A DNA stretch of 64,000 nucleotides from Pigmentiphaga litoralis (GTDB lineage: Bacteria > Pseudomonadota > Gammaproteobacteria > Burkholderiales > Burkholderiaceae_B): the NCBI RefSeq assembly GCF_014651835.1, contig NZ_BMXQ01000001.1:372001-436000 (forward strand), given 5' to 3'. Position 1 is the first letter of the stretch; every line of letters starts with the position of its first letter. The translations under genes were made by a program, and so were the position numbers. Shown here in pieces: positions 16,551-24,147 of this stretch. The notes below the pieces were generated by a model. That model was not told the origin of the DNA, searched no databases, and saw only the letters and a list, made by a program, of their open reading frames with translations.

Positions 16551-17519
16551 ATGCAAACCCGCAACTCCGTGCTCGGCCTGTGCCTGACCCTGGGCGCCGT
16601 CTTTCTCAGTCCCGCCGCCCAGGCATTGACTGTCTACACCGCCGGCCCTGCCGGACTGGCCAAGCAGTTGGCGGATGACTTCAAGAAATCCACCGGCATT
16701 ACCGTCGATGTGTTCCAGGCCGACACCGGCAAGGTCATGGCCCGCCTGGAAGCCGAAGCCGGCAACCCGCGTGCGGACATCGTGATCTCGGCATCGTGGG
16801 ACAGCGCGCTGGACCTGGACAAGCGCGGCTGGCTGCTCCTGTACGTGAGCCCGAACGCGGCAACCGTGCCTGCGGCCTATAAAGGCCCGAGCTATGTTGC
16901 CCAGGGCCTGTCGGCGCTGGCCATCGTATGGAACACCCAAAGCGGCACGCCGCGCCCCAAGGATTGGAATGACCTGACGCAGCCCGCGTTCAAGGACAAG
17001 GTCAACATGCCTGACCCGGCGCAGTCGGGCACGGCGCTTGAACTGCTCTCGGGCATGCAGGCGGCGCAAAGCGAGACCGCGTGGAAGCTGTTCAGTGCAC
17101 TGAAGACCAACGGCATGGCCATCGCCGGCCCGAACGCGCAGGCCATGAACCCGGTGCTGCAAGGCGCCAAGGCTGCGGTGTTTGGCGCGGTCGACTACGT
17201 GGCGCTTGGCAGCCAGGCGTCGGGTGAAGCGATCGAAGTCATCTTTCCAAGCAGCGGCACCGTGATCGCCGCGCGTCCCATGATGATCCTGAAGTCCAGC
17301 CAGGCCGCTGCTGACGCGAAGCGTTTCATTGACTTCGTGTTGTCGAACGAAGGCCAGGCTCGCGTTGCCGCGACGTTCCTGATTCCTGCGCGCACCGACG
17401 TGCCGTCACGCCGCCCCGGCATCAAGGACATCAAGGCCCTGCCGCCTGAAAATGACGCCGATCGTGCGGGCCGCCAGGCGCTGCTCGAGCGCTTCTCGAC
17501 GCTCTATCAACGCAAGTAA
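16551..17519 (+). CDS. ABC transporter periplasmic binding protein, FbpA/PhnS-like
   Basis: A 322-residue protein with a signal peptide (cleavage after AAQA near residue 25) and a type II periplasmic binding fold: LTVYTAGPAGLAKQLADDF, ITVDVFQADTGKVMARLEAE, ADIVISASWDSALDL. I do not see the adjacent tyrosine pair used by FbpA to bind iron, so 2-aminoethylphosphonate or another anion is as likely as iron. It ends in a TAATG overlap with the permease gene. Confidence 0.85.
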   Translation: MQTRNSVLGLCLTLGAVFLSPAAQALTVYTAGPAGLAKQLADDFKKSTGITVDVFQADTGKVMARLEAEAGNPRADIVISASWDSALDLDKRGWLLLYVSPNAATVPAAYKGPSYVAQGLSALAIVWNTQSGTPRPKDWNDLTQPAFKDKVNMPDPAQSGTALELLSGMQAAQSETAWKLFSALKTNGMAIAGPNAQAMNPVLQGAKAAVFGAVDYVALGSQASGEAIEVIFPSSGTVIAARPMMILKSSQAAADAKRFIDFVLSNEGQARVAATFLIPARTDVPSRRPGIKDIKALPPENDADRAGRQALLERFSTLYQRK

Positions 17520-19234
17520 TGGCGACTGCAACCCGGGCAACTGCAACCCGGACGACCGCAACCCGGGCAACTGCAACCCGCGCAAGCATCGGCCTGACGG
17601 GCACCACCATCGCCGCGTTGGCGGTGCTGGTGGCCCTGCCGCTCGCCTTCGTCTTTCTGCAGGCCGTCTTTCCGGCGCTGGCGCAGGGACGCTTTACCGA
17701 GCCGTTCGGCCACATCGGCCGAACCCTGGGCGATCCGGCCCTGCTCGACCTCACGTTGAACACGCTCAAACTTGGCGCGTGCGTGGTGGCGCTGGCGGCA
17801 TTGATCGGCATCCCGCTCGGTACCTTGCGCGGCCTGTTCAACGTGCCGTTCGCACGGGTGTGGGATGTGGTGCTGCTGGTGCCTTTCATGATCCCGCCAT
17901 ACATTGCGGCACTGGGCTGGATCATGCTGCTGCAGCCGCGTGGCTATGTGCAGCAACTGGTCGGCGTGCACGCCGGGCCGCTGCTGTTTTCGTTTGGCGG
18001 CGTCGTGTTTGTGATGACGCTGAACGTGCTGCCCGTCGTGTACTTCGCGGTGTCCCGCGGCATGGCCGCGTCGGGCTCGCGATTGGCCGACGTCGGACGG
18101 GTGTGCGGTGGCGGGGCGTGGCGCTGTTTCTGGCGCATCAGCCTGCCGCTGGCCACCCCGGGCATCGCCGCCAGCCTGTTGCTGGTGTTTGCGATGGCGA
18201 TCGAAGAATACGGCACGCCTGCCGCACTGGCTGCCAACGACGGCTTCTTTGTGCTGGTCACGGGCATTGAACGGCGCTTTTCCGAGTGGCCCATCGACCT
18301 GCCTGGCGCGTCGACGCTGTCCTTGATTCTGGTCGCGCTGGCCATGATGGCCTTCCTGTTCCAGCGCCGCCTGATGCGTGGGCGCACCTTCGAAACCGCA
18401 ACCGGCAAGCCGATCGATGTCGAACTGCGGGCCCTGGGTCCGTGGCGGGTGCCGGTGACGGCACTGTTCGCCATGGTGGCCCTGGTGGCCACCGTCGCTC
18501 CTTTGTGCGCCATTGTCGCCACCGCATTCAGTCGGACCCTGTCAGGCGGGCTGGCGGTGTCCAATCTGTCATGGGTGCACTTTCGCGCCATCGCGCAGAC
18601 GGGTGGGGACGCCATGCAGGCGCTCGGCACCAGCCTGGCGCTGGGCCTTGGCGCCGCGTTGCTGACCGGTGTGCTGGGCCTGCTCGTGGCCTATTGCGTC
18701 GTCAAGACCCGGACCCGCGGACGCGTCCTGCTGGACGCCCTGGCCATGTTGCCCAACACCTTGCCCGGCATCGTGGTGGGGGTGGGCCTCATCCTGGCGT
18801 GGAACCAGAAGTGGTGGCCCGTCACGCCGTACAACACTTGGGGCATTTTGCTGCTGGCCTACTGCTGCCTGCTGCTGCCGTACCCCGTGCGTTACGCGCA
18901 GGCAGCCCTGCAGCAGATCGGCGACAGTCTCGAAGCCGCCGCCCGCGTGCATGGCGCGGGCGCAGTGACGGCCCTGGTCCGCATCCTGTTGCCCTTGCTC
19001 GCGCCGTCGCTGCTCGCGGCCATGCTGCTGGTGTTTGCTGTGGCGTCGCGGGAACTTGTCGCCTCGTTGCTGCTGGCGCCCACGGGGGTGCAGACGGTGT
19101 CCTTGTTCATCTGGCGGCAGTTCGAGCAAGGATCGGTCGGGCAGGGCATGGCCATGAGTGTGGTGACCGTGCTGGTCACCACGTCGCTGATGCTTACGGT
19201 CACGCTCTGGACGCAGCGGCGCGCCGCCCGATAG
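17519..19234 (+). CDS. ABC transporter permease, fused two-domain FbpB type
   Basis: A 571-residue inner-membrane protein with about twelve membrane segments in two homologous halves, each with an EAA loop (ADVGRVCGGGAWRCFWRISL near residue 190, and AAARVHGAGAVTALVRILLP near 475). It completes the importer with the ATPase and binding protein upstream; the start overlaps the previous stop by one base. The first 21 residues are an odd ATATR/TTATR pentapeptide repeat encoded by four 15-base units, unlike other permeases, and may be a slippage product. Confidence 0.9.
   Translation: MATATRATATRTTATRATATRASIGLTGTTIAALAVLVALPLAFVFLQAVFPALAQGRFTEPFGHIGRTLGDPALLDLTLNTLKLGACVVALAALIGIPLGTLRGLFNVPFARVWDVVLLVPFMIPPYIAALGWIMLLQPRGYVQQLVGVHAGPLLFSFGGVVFVMTLNVLPVVYFAVSRGMAASGSRLADVGRVCGGGAWRCFWRISLPLATPGIAASLLLVFAMAIEEYGTPAALAANDGFFVLVTGIERRFSEWPIDLPGASTLSLILVALAMMAFLFQRRLMRGRTFETATGKPIDVELRALGPWRVPVTALFAMVALVATVAPLCAIVATAFSRTLSGGLAVSNLSWVHFRAIAQTGGDAMQALGTSLALGLGAALLTGVLGLLVAYCVVKTRTRGRVLLDALAMLPNTLPGIVVGVGLILAWNQKWWPVTPYNTWGILLLAYCCLLLPYPVRYAQAALQQIGDSLEAAARVHGAGAVTALVRILLPLLAPSLLAAMLLVFAVASRELVASLLLAPTGVQTVSLFIWRQFEQGSVGQGMAMSVVTVLVTTSLMLTVTLWTQRRAAR
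17522..17581 (+). repeat. four 15-base tandem repeats at the permease 5' end
   Basis: Units RCRACYGCAACCCGG at 17522, 17537, 17552 and 17567, each encoding a pentapeptide of the form ATATR. The repeats lie directly after the start codon and keep the frame, so a copy-number change would alter only the length of the N-terminal tail. Confidence 0.85.
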
Positions 19235-19293
19235 AGTGACGGGGTGTCTAACCCGGCGCGGCGGCCCCCGCCGCGCCGCCCTCAAGGTGCCCC

Positions 19294-19737
19294 ATGAAAG
19301 CCACGCCCACCCAACGCGACGACTATGTGCATTTCCTGGAGATGGAAACGCGCTGGAGCGATAACGATGGTTATGGCCATGTGAACAACGTCGTCTATTA
19401 CTCGTTTTTCGACACGGCCGTGAATCGCCACATGCTTGATGCCGGGGTGCTCGACATCGCCGCGTCACCCGTCGTCGGCCTGGTGGTCGAGACCCAGTGC
19501 CAGTACTACCGGTCGATCAGCTATCCCGACCGCGTCACCATCGGCATGCGCGTCGCGCATCTGGGCAACAGCAGCGTGCGCTACGAACTGGGTGTATTCC
19601 GCAACGATGAGGTGCAGGCGTCGGCGCAGGGCCACTATGTCCACGTGTACGTCGAGCGTGCGACGCAGACGCCCGCCGCGATCCCGACTGAAACGAGGGT
19701 CCTGCTGCAAACGCTGCATCGTAACGGGCCGCTCTGA
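19294..19737 (+). CDS. 4HBT-family acyl-CoA thioesterase
   Basis: A 147-residue single hotdog domain. The active-site block RWSDNDGYGHVNNVVYYSFFD (residues about 20-40) matches the YbgC/FcbC-type 4-hydroxybenzoyl-CoA thioesterase family (Asp plus GHVNN). It should hydrolyse a CoA thioester in the cytoplasm. It starts at an ATG 59 bases after the permease and could be co-transcribed with the ABC genes. The following malonate cluster has its own operators, so membership there is doubtful. Confidence 0.85.
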   Translation: MKATPTQRDDYVHFLEMETRWSDNDGYGHVNNVVYYSFFDTAVNRHMLDAGVLDIAASPVVGLVVETQCQYYRSISYPDRVTIGMRVAHLGNSSVRYELGVFRNDEVQASAQGHYVHVYVERATQTPAAIPTETRVLLQTLHRNGPL

Positions 19738-19774
19738 ACACAGCGAAATCACGCCCGTTCCACGATATCGGCCA

Positions 19775-19788
19775 TTTTGTGTACGACA
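19775..19788. promoter_or_regulatory. second, weaker MatR-like operator
   Basis: TTTTGTGTACGACA resembles the stronger site at 19796-19809 (TTGTRTACRNGA pattern) and lies 7 bases before it. Two sites in tandem would suit cooperative binding. Confidence 0.4.
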
Positions 19789-19795
19789 ACAAAGT

Positions 19796-19809
19796 TCTTG
19801 TATACATGA
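19796..19809. promoter_or_regulatory. MatR-like operator upstream of the malonate cluster
   Basis: TCTTGTATACATGA with the palindromic core TTGTATACA. From memory, MatR of Rhizobium leguminosarum bv. trifolii binds TCTTGTA/TACACGA; this site differs at one base. It lies 48 bases before the GntR-type gene that opens the cluster. Confidence 0.65.
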
Positions 19810-19856
19810 CGGCTTTGTGGAAATATCTGCCCACTGGATAGACGCGGTGGTGCCCC

Positions 19857-20515
19857 ATGCTGGTCGAAAAGAATCGCGCTGCAAGCCTGCGCGAGACGAT
19901 CGAGGAACTGATCGCCGTTGGTGAACTGTCGCCGGGCGACGCGCTGGACGAAACGATCCTGGCGCAGCGCTTGGCGTGTCGCGCACGCCGATCCGCGAAG
20001 CGCTGATCCAGCTGGCGTCTGCCGGCCTGGTCGACATGCGGCCTCGGCGCAGCGCGCTGGTGGCGCAGATCGGGCCGCATCGCCTGGTCGAAATGTTCGA
20101 GGTCATGGCCGAAATGGAAGCCATGTGCGCCCGGTTGGCCGCCCGTCGCATGAGCGCGCCGGAACAGGCTGCGCTGCAGGCCGCGCATGAAGCCTGCAAG
20201 GCATCGCGCGATGCGGGCGACACCGACGCCTACTACTACCTCAACGAAGCTTTTCACCGCGCCGTCTACCTGGGCAGTCACAACGATTTCCTGGCCGAAG
20301 AAGCCATCAAGCTGCATCGCCGCCTGGCGCCGTATCGACGTCTGCAGTTGCGGGTGCGCGATCGCATTGCCACCTCGTACGACGAACACGGCGGCCTGGT
20401 CGATGCGCTGCTTGCCGGCGACGCGGAAACCAGTGCCGAACGCGCCCGCGCGCATGTGGTCGTGCAAGGCCAGCGTTTCGCCGACCTGATGGCGTCGTTG
20501 CCGCGCAGCGCCTGA
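19857..20515 (+). pseudogene. GntR/FCD regulator (MatR-like), broken by a one-base frameshift
   Basis: From the ATG at 19857 the frame reads LRETIEELIAVGELSPGDAL and DETILAQRL, the normal winged-helix start of a GntR/FCD protein. It then runs into TGA at 20004. The continuation VSRTPIREALIQLASAGLV is found in the +2-shifted frame from 19976, through the FCD ligand domain to 20515. Restoring one G in the GG at 19973-19974 joins both parts into a 219-residue protein. So it is a pseudogene, a phase-variable state or a sequencing error. Position, operators and neighbours point to the repressor of the malonate genes. Confidence 0.8.
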
Positions 20516-20560
20516 AGCCGACACCCCGTCCCTCCCATCCTTTTTTCGAGAGAGCCTGTC

Positions 20561-22000
20561 ATGAGTGCCAACGAATCCCTGGACATGTCCCGCGATAGCG
20601 AGAACGTGCGCGACGCATCCGGCGACACCGACAGCCGTCCGTCGGCCAACCTGCCGGGCCCCGACCCGTCGCCGCAATCGATCCTGGCGCGGTGGGGCAA
20701 GTGGTGGGGCAAGAAGGACAGCGCCAAGCCCGACGGAGCGGCCAAGGCGGATGTGGCCGCCCCGCCCACGGTCGCTGCCCGTCACCTGACGCGCTGGCGC
20801 AACCTGCTGCGCCCGTGTTTCCAGGCGCGCCTGACCGATGTCGCGGCCAACCGGTCGGCGCTGGCATGGCAGGAGCAGTATCAGGCGGCCGACGCAGTGC
20901 ACCGGCGCGCCATGATCGAAGTGCTGACCGAAATGGCGAACACCCCGCCGGCCGCACCCGGCCCGGCGCCTGAAGGCGCGGCGCTGGCCAAGATACTGAG
21001 CGACGGGCGTGTCCGTTTCTTCAAGCGGCTCAATGGCTTGCCCGATGGACTGCGTTTCCTGCTCGGCCTGCGCGCCGACTTGCTGCACTGGCGCAAGGCC
21101 CTGCCGGGTATCGCGCCGCTGGATGCGGACCTGCAGGAATTGCTGTCGCACTGGTTCGATGTCGGCCTGCTCGAGCTGCAACGCATGACGTGGGACTCGC
21201 CGGCCTCCTTGCTTGAAAAGCTGATGATCTACGAAGCGGTGCACGAGATCTCGTCGTGGACCGATCTGCGCAATCGCCTGGATTCCGATCGCCGCTGCTA
21301 CGCCTTCTTTCATCCGCAGATCCCGAATGAACCCTTGATCTTCGTGGAAGTGGCGTTCTGCGCAGAGATGGCCGACAGTGTCCAGAGCCTGCTGGATGAG
21401 TCGGCGCCGCTCGAAGATCTGGACAAGGCGCGTTGGGCCATCTTTTATTCGATCTCGAACACGCAGGCCGGCCTGCGCGGTGTCAGCTTCGGCAACTTCC
21501 TGCTCAAGCGGGTGATCGACGAGCTCAACCGCGACCTGCCGAAGGTCAAGAAATTTGCGACCTTGTCGCCGATTCCGGGCTTTGCCGACTGGCTCAAGAA
21601 GTTGCCGCCCCCGCGCCTGGCCGACATCACCGACAAACGCCGCAAGCCGTCCGATACGCAAGTTGACACCGCCGCGGTGACCGGCGCCCAGGTGCTGACG
21701 CGCCTGCAGCAGGACGACGATGCCGAGACGCAGGCCCTGGGCCTTCGGCTTGCCGCGCACTACCTGGTCCATGGCAACCCGGGCGGTCAACCGGTGGACC
21801 CGGTGGCCCGCTTTCACCTGGGCAACGGCGCGCGGATCGAACGTCTGGTGTGGGGCGCCGACCTTTCCAAGAAGGGAAAGGCCCAATCCTGCTCCATGAT
21901 GGTCAACTATCTGTATGACCTGGACGAATTGGATGCAAACCTGAGCAAACTCGGTTACGGTAAACCGGAGATGAGCCGGGCGATCGCCCGTTTGCTGTGA
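20561..22000 (+). CDS. matA: malonyl-CoA decarboxylase
   Basis: A 479-residue member of the malonyl-CoA decarboxylase family, which converts malonyl-CoA to acetyl-CoA and CO2. Family motifs are clear: YEAVHEI, RCYAFFHPQIPNEPLIFVEV (about residue 245, with the active-site HP), SISNTQAGLRGVSFGNFLLK (about 303) and ARFHLGNGARIERL near the C-terminus. The first 65 residues are a charged low-complexity extension. It stands between the broken MatR-like gene and the Bug receptor, with malonyl-CoA synthetase at the end of the cluster. Confidence 0.93.
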   Translation: MSANESLDMSRDSENVRDASGDTDSRPSANLPGPDPSPQSILARWGKWWGKKDSAKPDGAAKADVAAPPTVAARHLTRWRNLLRPCFQARLTDVAANRSALAWQEQYQAADAVHRRAMIEVLTEMANTPPAAPGPAPEGAALAKILSDGRVRFFKRLNGLPDGLRFLLGLRADLLHWRKALPGIAPLDADLQELLSHWFDVGLLELQRMTWDSPASLLEKLMIYEAVHEISSWTDLRNRLDSDRRCYAFFHPQIPNEPLIFVEVAFCAEMADSVQSLLDESAPLEDLDKARWAIFYSISNTQAGLRGVSFGNFLLKRVIDELNRDLPKVKKFATLSPIPGFADWLKKLPPPRLADITDKRRKPSDTQVDTAAVTGAQVLTRLQQDDDAETQALGLRLAAHYLVHGNPGGQPVDPVARFHLGNGARIERLVWGADLSKKGKAQSCSMMVNYLYDLDELDANLSKLGYGKPEMSRAIARLL

Positions 22001-22020
22001 ACGTGACAACGCACGCACGA

Positions 22021-22071
22021 ACGACGCAACAACCAAGACGACGCATCAACCAAGACGACGCATCAACCAAG
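22021..22071. repeat. three 17-base tandem repeats
   Basis: ACGACGCAWCAACCAAG repeated at 22021, 22038 and 22055 (the first copy differs at one base). It lies in the gap between the decarboxylase stop and the Bug start, 70 bases before the latter. Confidence 0.92.
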
Positions 22072-22141
22072 CAGTACGACAACAGGGAAACTGGCGGCAT
22101 AGCCAGCCCGACATCCACCCGATGACATCGAGGAGACACTC

Positions 22142-23110
22142 ATGGCGCGACGCTTTACGGTAGTTGCAGTACTGGCCGGTCTGGCCTGCGCGGGGCCGGC
22201 CTTTGCTGCCGATGCCTGGCCTTCCAAACCGGTCGTGCTGATCGTTCCTTTTCCCGCTGGCGGCGGCACCGATACCTTTGCGCGGCCGCTGGCGCAGCAG
22301 CTCTCGGCCCAGCTGGGACAAACCGTGGTGGTCGACAACCGCGGCGGGGCAGGGGGCACAGTGGGCGCTGCGATCGCGGCGCGCGCTGCGCCCGATGGCT
22401 ACACGTTCTTCATGGGCAGCGCGCACCACGCGATCGCGCCGTCGTTCTACAAAGGGCTGAGCTACGACATTGAAAAGGACTTCATTCCCGTGACCGTGGT
22501 TGCGCAGCCCCCGCAAGTCATCGTCGCCAGTCCGGCGGCGTCATTCAAGGATCTGAAAGGCATGGTGGCCTATGCGCGGAGCAATTCGGGCAAGCTGAAC
22601 TTCGGTTCCGCGGGCAATGGCACGACGCACCACCTGGCAGGCGAATTGTTCAAGCTGCAATCCAAGACCGACATGGCGCACGTGCCGTACACCGGAGCGG
22701 GTCCGATGCTGCTGGCGCTGATGGGCGACCAGGTCAACGTGGCGTTCGACGGCCTGGGGTCCAGTGCGCAGCACATACGCAGTGGCAAGATCAAGGCGAT
22801 TGCGGTGGCGGCGCCGCAGCGCTCGGCGGCCTTTCCCGATATCCCCACCGCGACCGAGGCGGGCCTGCCGGGCTACGAAGTGTCGACCTGGTATGGCATC
22901 TTCGCACCCAAGGGCACACCGAAAGAAGCCGTCGACCGCATGGGCGCCGAGCTGCGCAAGGCGCTCGATTCGCCGGAACTGAAAAAGACCTGGCTGGCCA
23001 ACGGTTCCGACACGCCGCGCTATACGCAGCCGGAATTCGCAAGCTATCTGCAAAGCGAAGTGCAGCGCTGGCGCAAGGTGTCGCAAGACGCCGGCGTGAA
23101 GGCGGACTGA
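22142..23110 (+). CDS. Bug/TctC-family receptor in the malonate cluster
   Basis: This is a 322-residue receptor with a signal peptide (cleaved after AFA, residue about 22). Core motifs are VLIVPFPAGGGTDTFARPL, VVVDNRGGAGGTVGA and MAHVPYTGAGPMLLALMGDQV. The gene context suggests that it binds malonate or a related dicarboxylate in the periplasm. GAGGAGA lies about 8 bases before its ATG. No permease gene follows, so it must share a TctAB-type carrier encoded elsewhere, as most Bug receptors are thought to. Confidence 0.9.
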   Translation: MARRFTVVAVLAGLACAGPAFAADAWPSKPVVLIVPFPAGGGTDTFARPLAQQLSAQLGQTVVVDNRGGAGGTVGAAIAARAAPDGYTFFMGSAHHAIAPSFYKGLSYDIEKDFIPVTVVAQPPQVIVASPAASFKDLKGMVAYARSNSGKLNFGSAGNGTTHHLAGELFKLQSKTDMAHVPYTGAGPMLLALMGDQVNVAFDGLGSSAQHIRSGKIKAIAVAAPQRSAAFPDIPTATEAGLPGYEVSTWYGIFAPKGTPKEAVDRMGAELRKALDSPELKKTWLANGSDTPRYTQPEFASYLQSEVQRWRKVSQDAGVKAD

Positions 23111-23113
23111 CGC

Positions 23114-24058
23114 ATGACGACGGCCCCATTGCGTGGACACGGGCCGGCAGCTGCAGCCATCGCAGCGGCCGTGCCTGCCGAGGCTGACGTGCTGGCGACG
23201 GCTGTGACCCCTGCCGCGGAAGTCGCGGATGCCGCGGATGCCGCGATTACCACCGACAACGAACCGGACGCATCTGCCGCCGGCACGGTGCTGCTGACGC
23301 GCAACGGGGGTGTCGCCACCCTTACCTTGTCCCACCCTGGGAAACTGAACGCGCTCAATGTTGCGATGTGGCTGACATTGCGGCACATGCTCGACGATCT
23401 GTCAGACGACGACAGCCTGCGATGCGTGCTGCTGCGCGGCGCGGACGGCAACTTTGCCGCGGGGGCCGATATCTCGGAATTTCCGGATCAGCGCGGCGAC
23501 CTGAAAAGCCTGATGCATTATCACGACGCCATCCTGGCGCCGGCTTTGCAAGCGGTCGCCCAGTGCAAGCATCCGACAGTGGCCGCTATCCAGGGCGTGT
23601 GCGTCGGCGGCGGACTTGAAATCGCCGCGCACTGCGACCTGCGCATCGCCGCACGATCATCGCGGTTGGGCGTGCCGATCAATCGCCTGGGCTTTTCGAT
23701 GGCGCCTGGCGAAATGCAGGGGCTGCTGGCCCTGGTGGGCCGCGCGGTCACGTTGGAACTGCTGCTGGAAGGCCGCTTGCTCGATGCCGATGAGGCCTAT
23801 GCCAAGGGGCTGCTGACCCGTGTCGTGGATGACCAGGCGCTGGTGGCCGAGGCCCAGCGCTGCGTCGACCGCATCGCAGTGGGTGCCCCCCTGGCTGCGC
23901 GCATCAACAAGGACACGGTGCGACGGTTGAGCCCCGAACCGGCGCCTTTGACCGAGGCCGAACGGCTTGCCTGTTTTGCCTATTGGGATTCAGCTGACCA
24001 TGTCGAAGGCGTGACTGCGTTCCTGGCCGGCCGCAAGCCAGTGTTCAGCGGGCGGTAG
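23114..24058 (+). CDS. enoyl-CoA hydratase/isomerase family protein in the malonate cluster
   Basis: A 314-residue crotonase-fold protein. The oxyanion-hole sequences are visible: GNFAAGADISEF (about residue 116) and GVCVGGGLEIAAHCDLRIAA (about 158). The first 55 residues are an Ala-rich extension of unknown use, so an internal start is possible. It starts 3 bases after the Bug stop. Crotonase members catalyse hydration, isomerisation or decarboxylation of CoA esters; what this one does beside malonyl-CoA decarboxylase is not clear. Confidence 0.88.
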   Translation: MTTAPLRGHGPAAAAIAAAVPAEADVLATAVTPAAEVADAADAAITTDNEPDASAAGTVLLTRNGGVATLTLSHPGKLNALNVAMWLTLRHMLDDLSDDDSLRCVLLRGADGNFAAGADISEFPDQRGDLKSLMHYHDAILAPALQAVAQCKHPTVAAIQGVCVGGGLEIAAHCDLRIAARSSRLGVPINRLGFSMAPGEMQGLLALVGRAVTLELLLEGRLLDADEAYAKGLLTRVVDDQALVAEAQRCVDRIAVGAPLAARINKDTVRRLSPEPAPLTEAERLACFAYWDSADHVEGVTAFLAGRKPVFSGR

Positions 24059-24147
24059 CCCCGCGTCCGCCGGCGCCCGATCCGTCCCATCCCATTATTT
24101 GATTATCTGATCATCCTTTCACCGACTCTTTTCATAGCGACGTCTCC

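Noticed and set aside
19535-22036. Very long minus-strand open frame (833 codons) opposite the GntR and decarboxylase genes
   Set aside because: It lies opposite well-recognised genes, has no domain or start signal, and long antisense frames are expected from high third-position GC.
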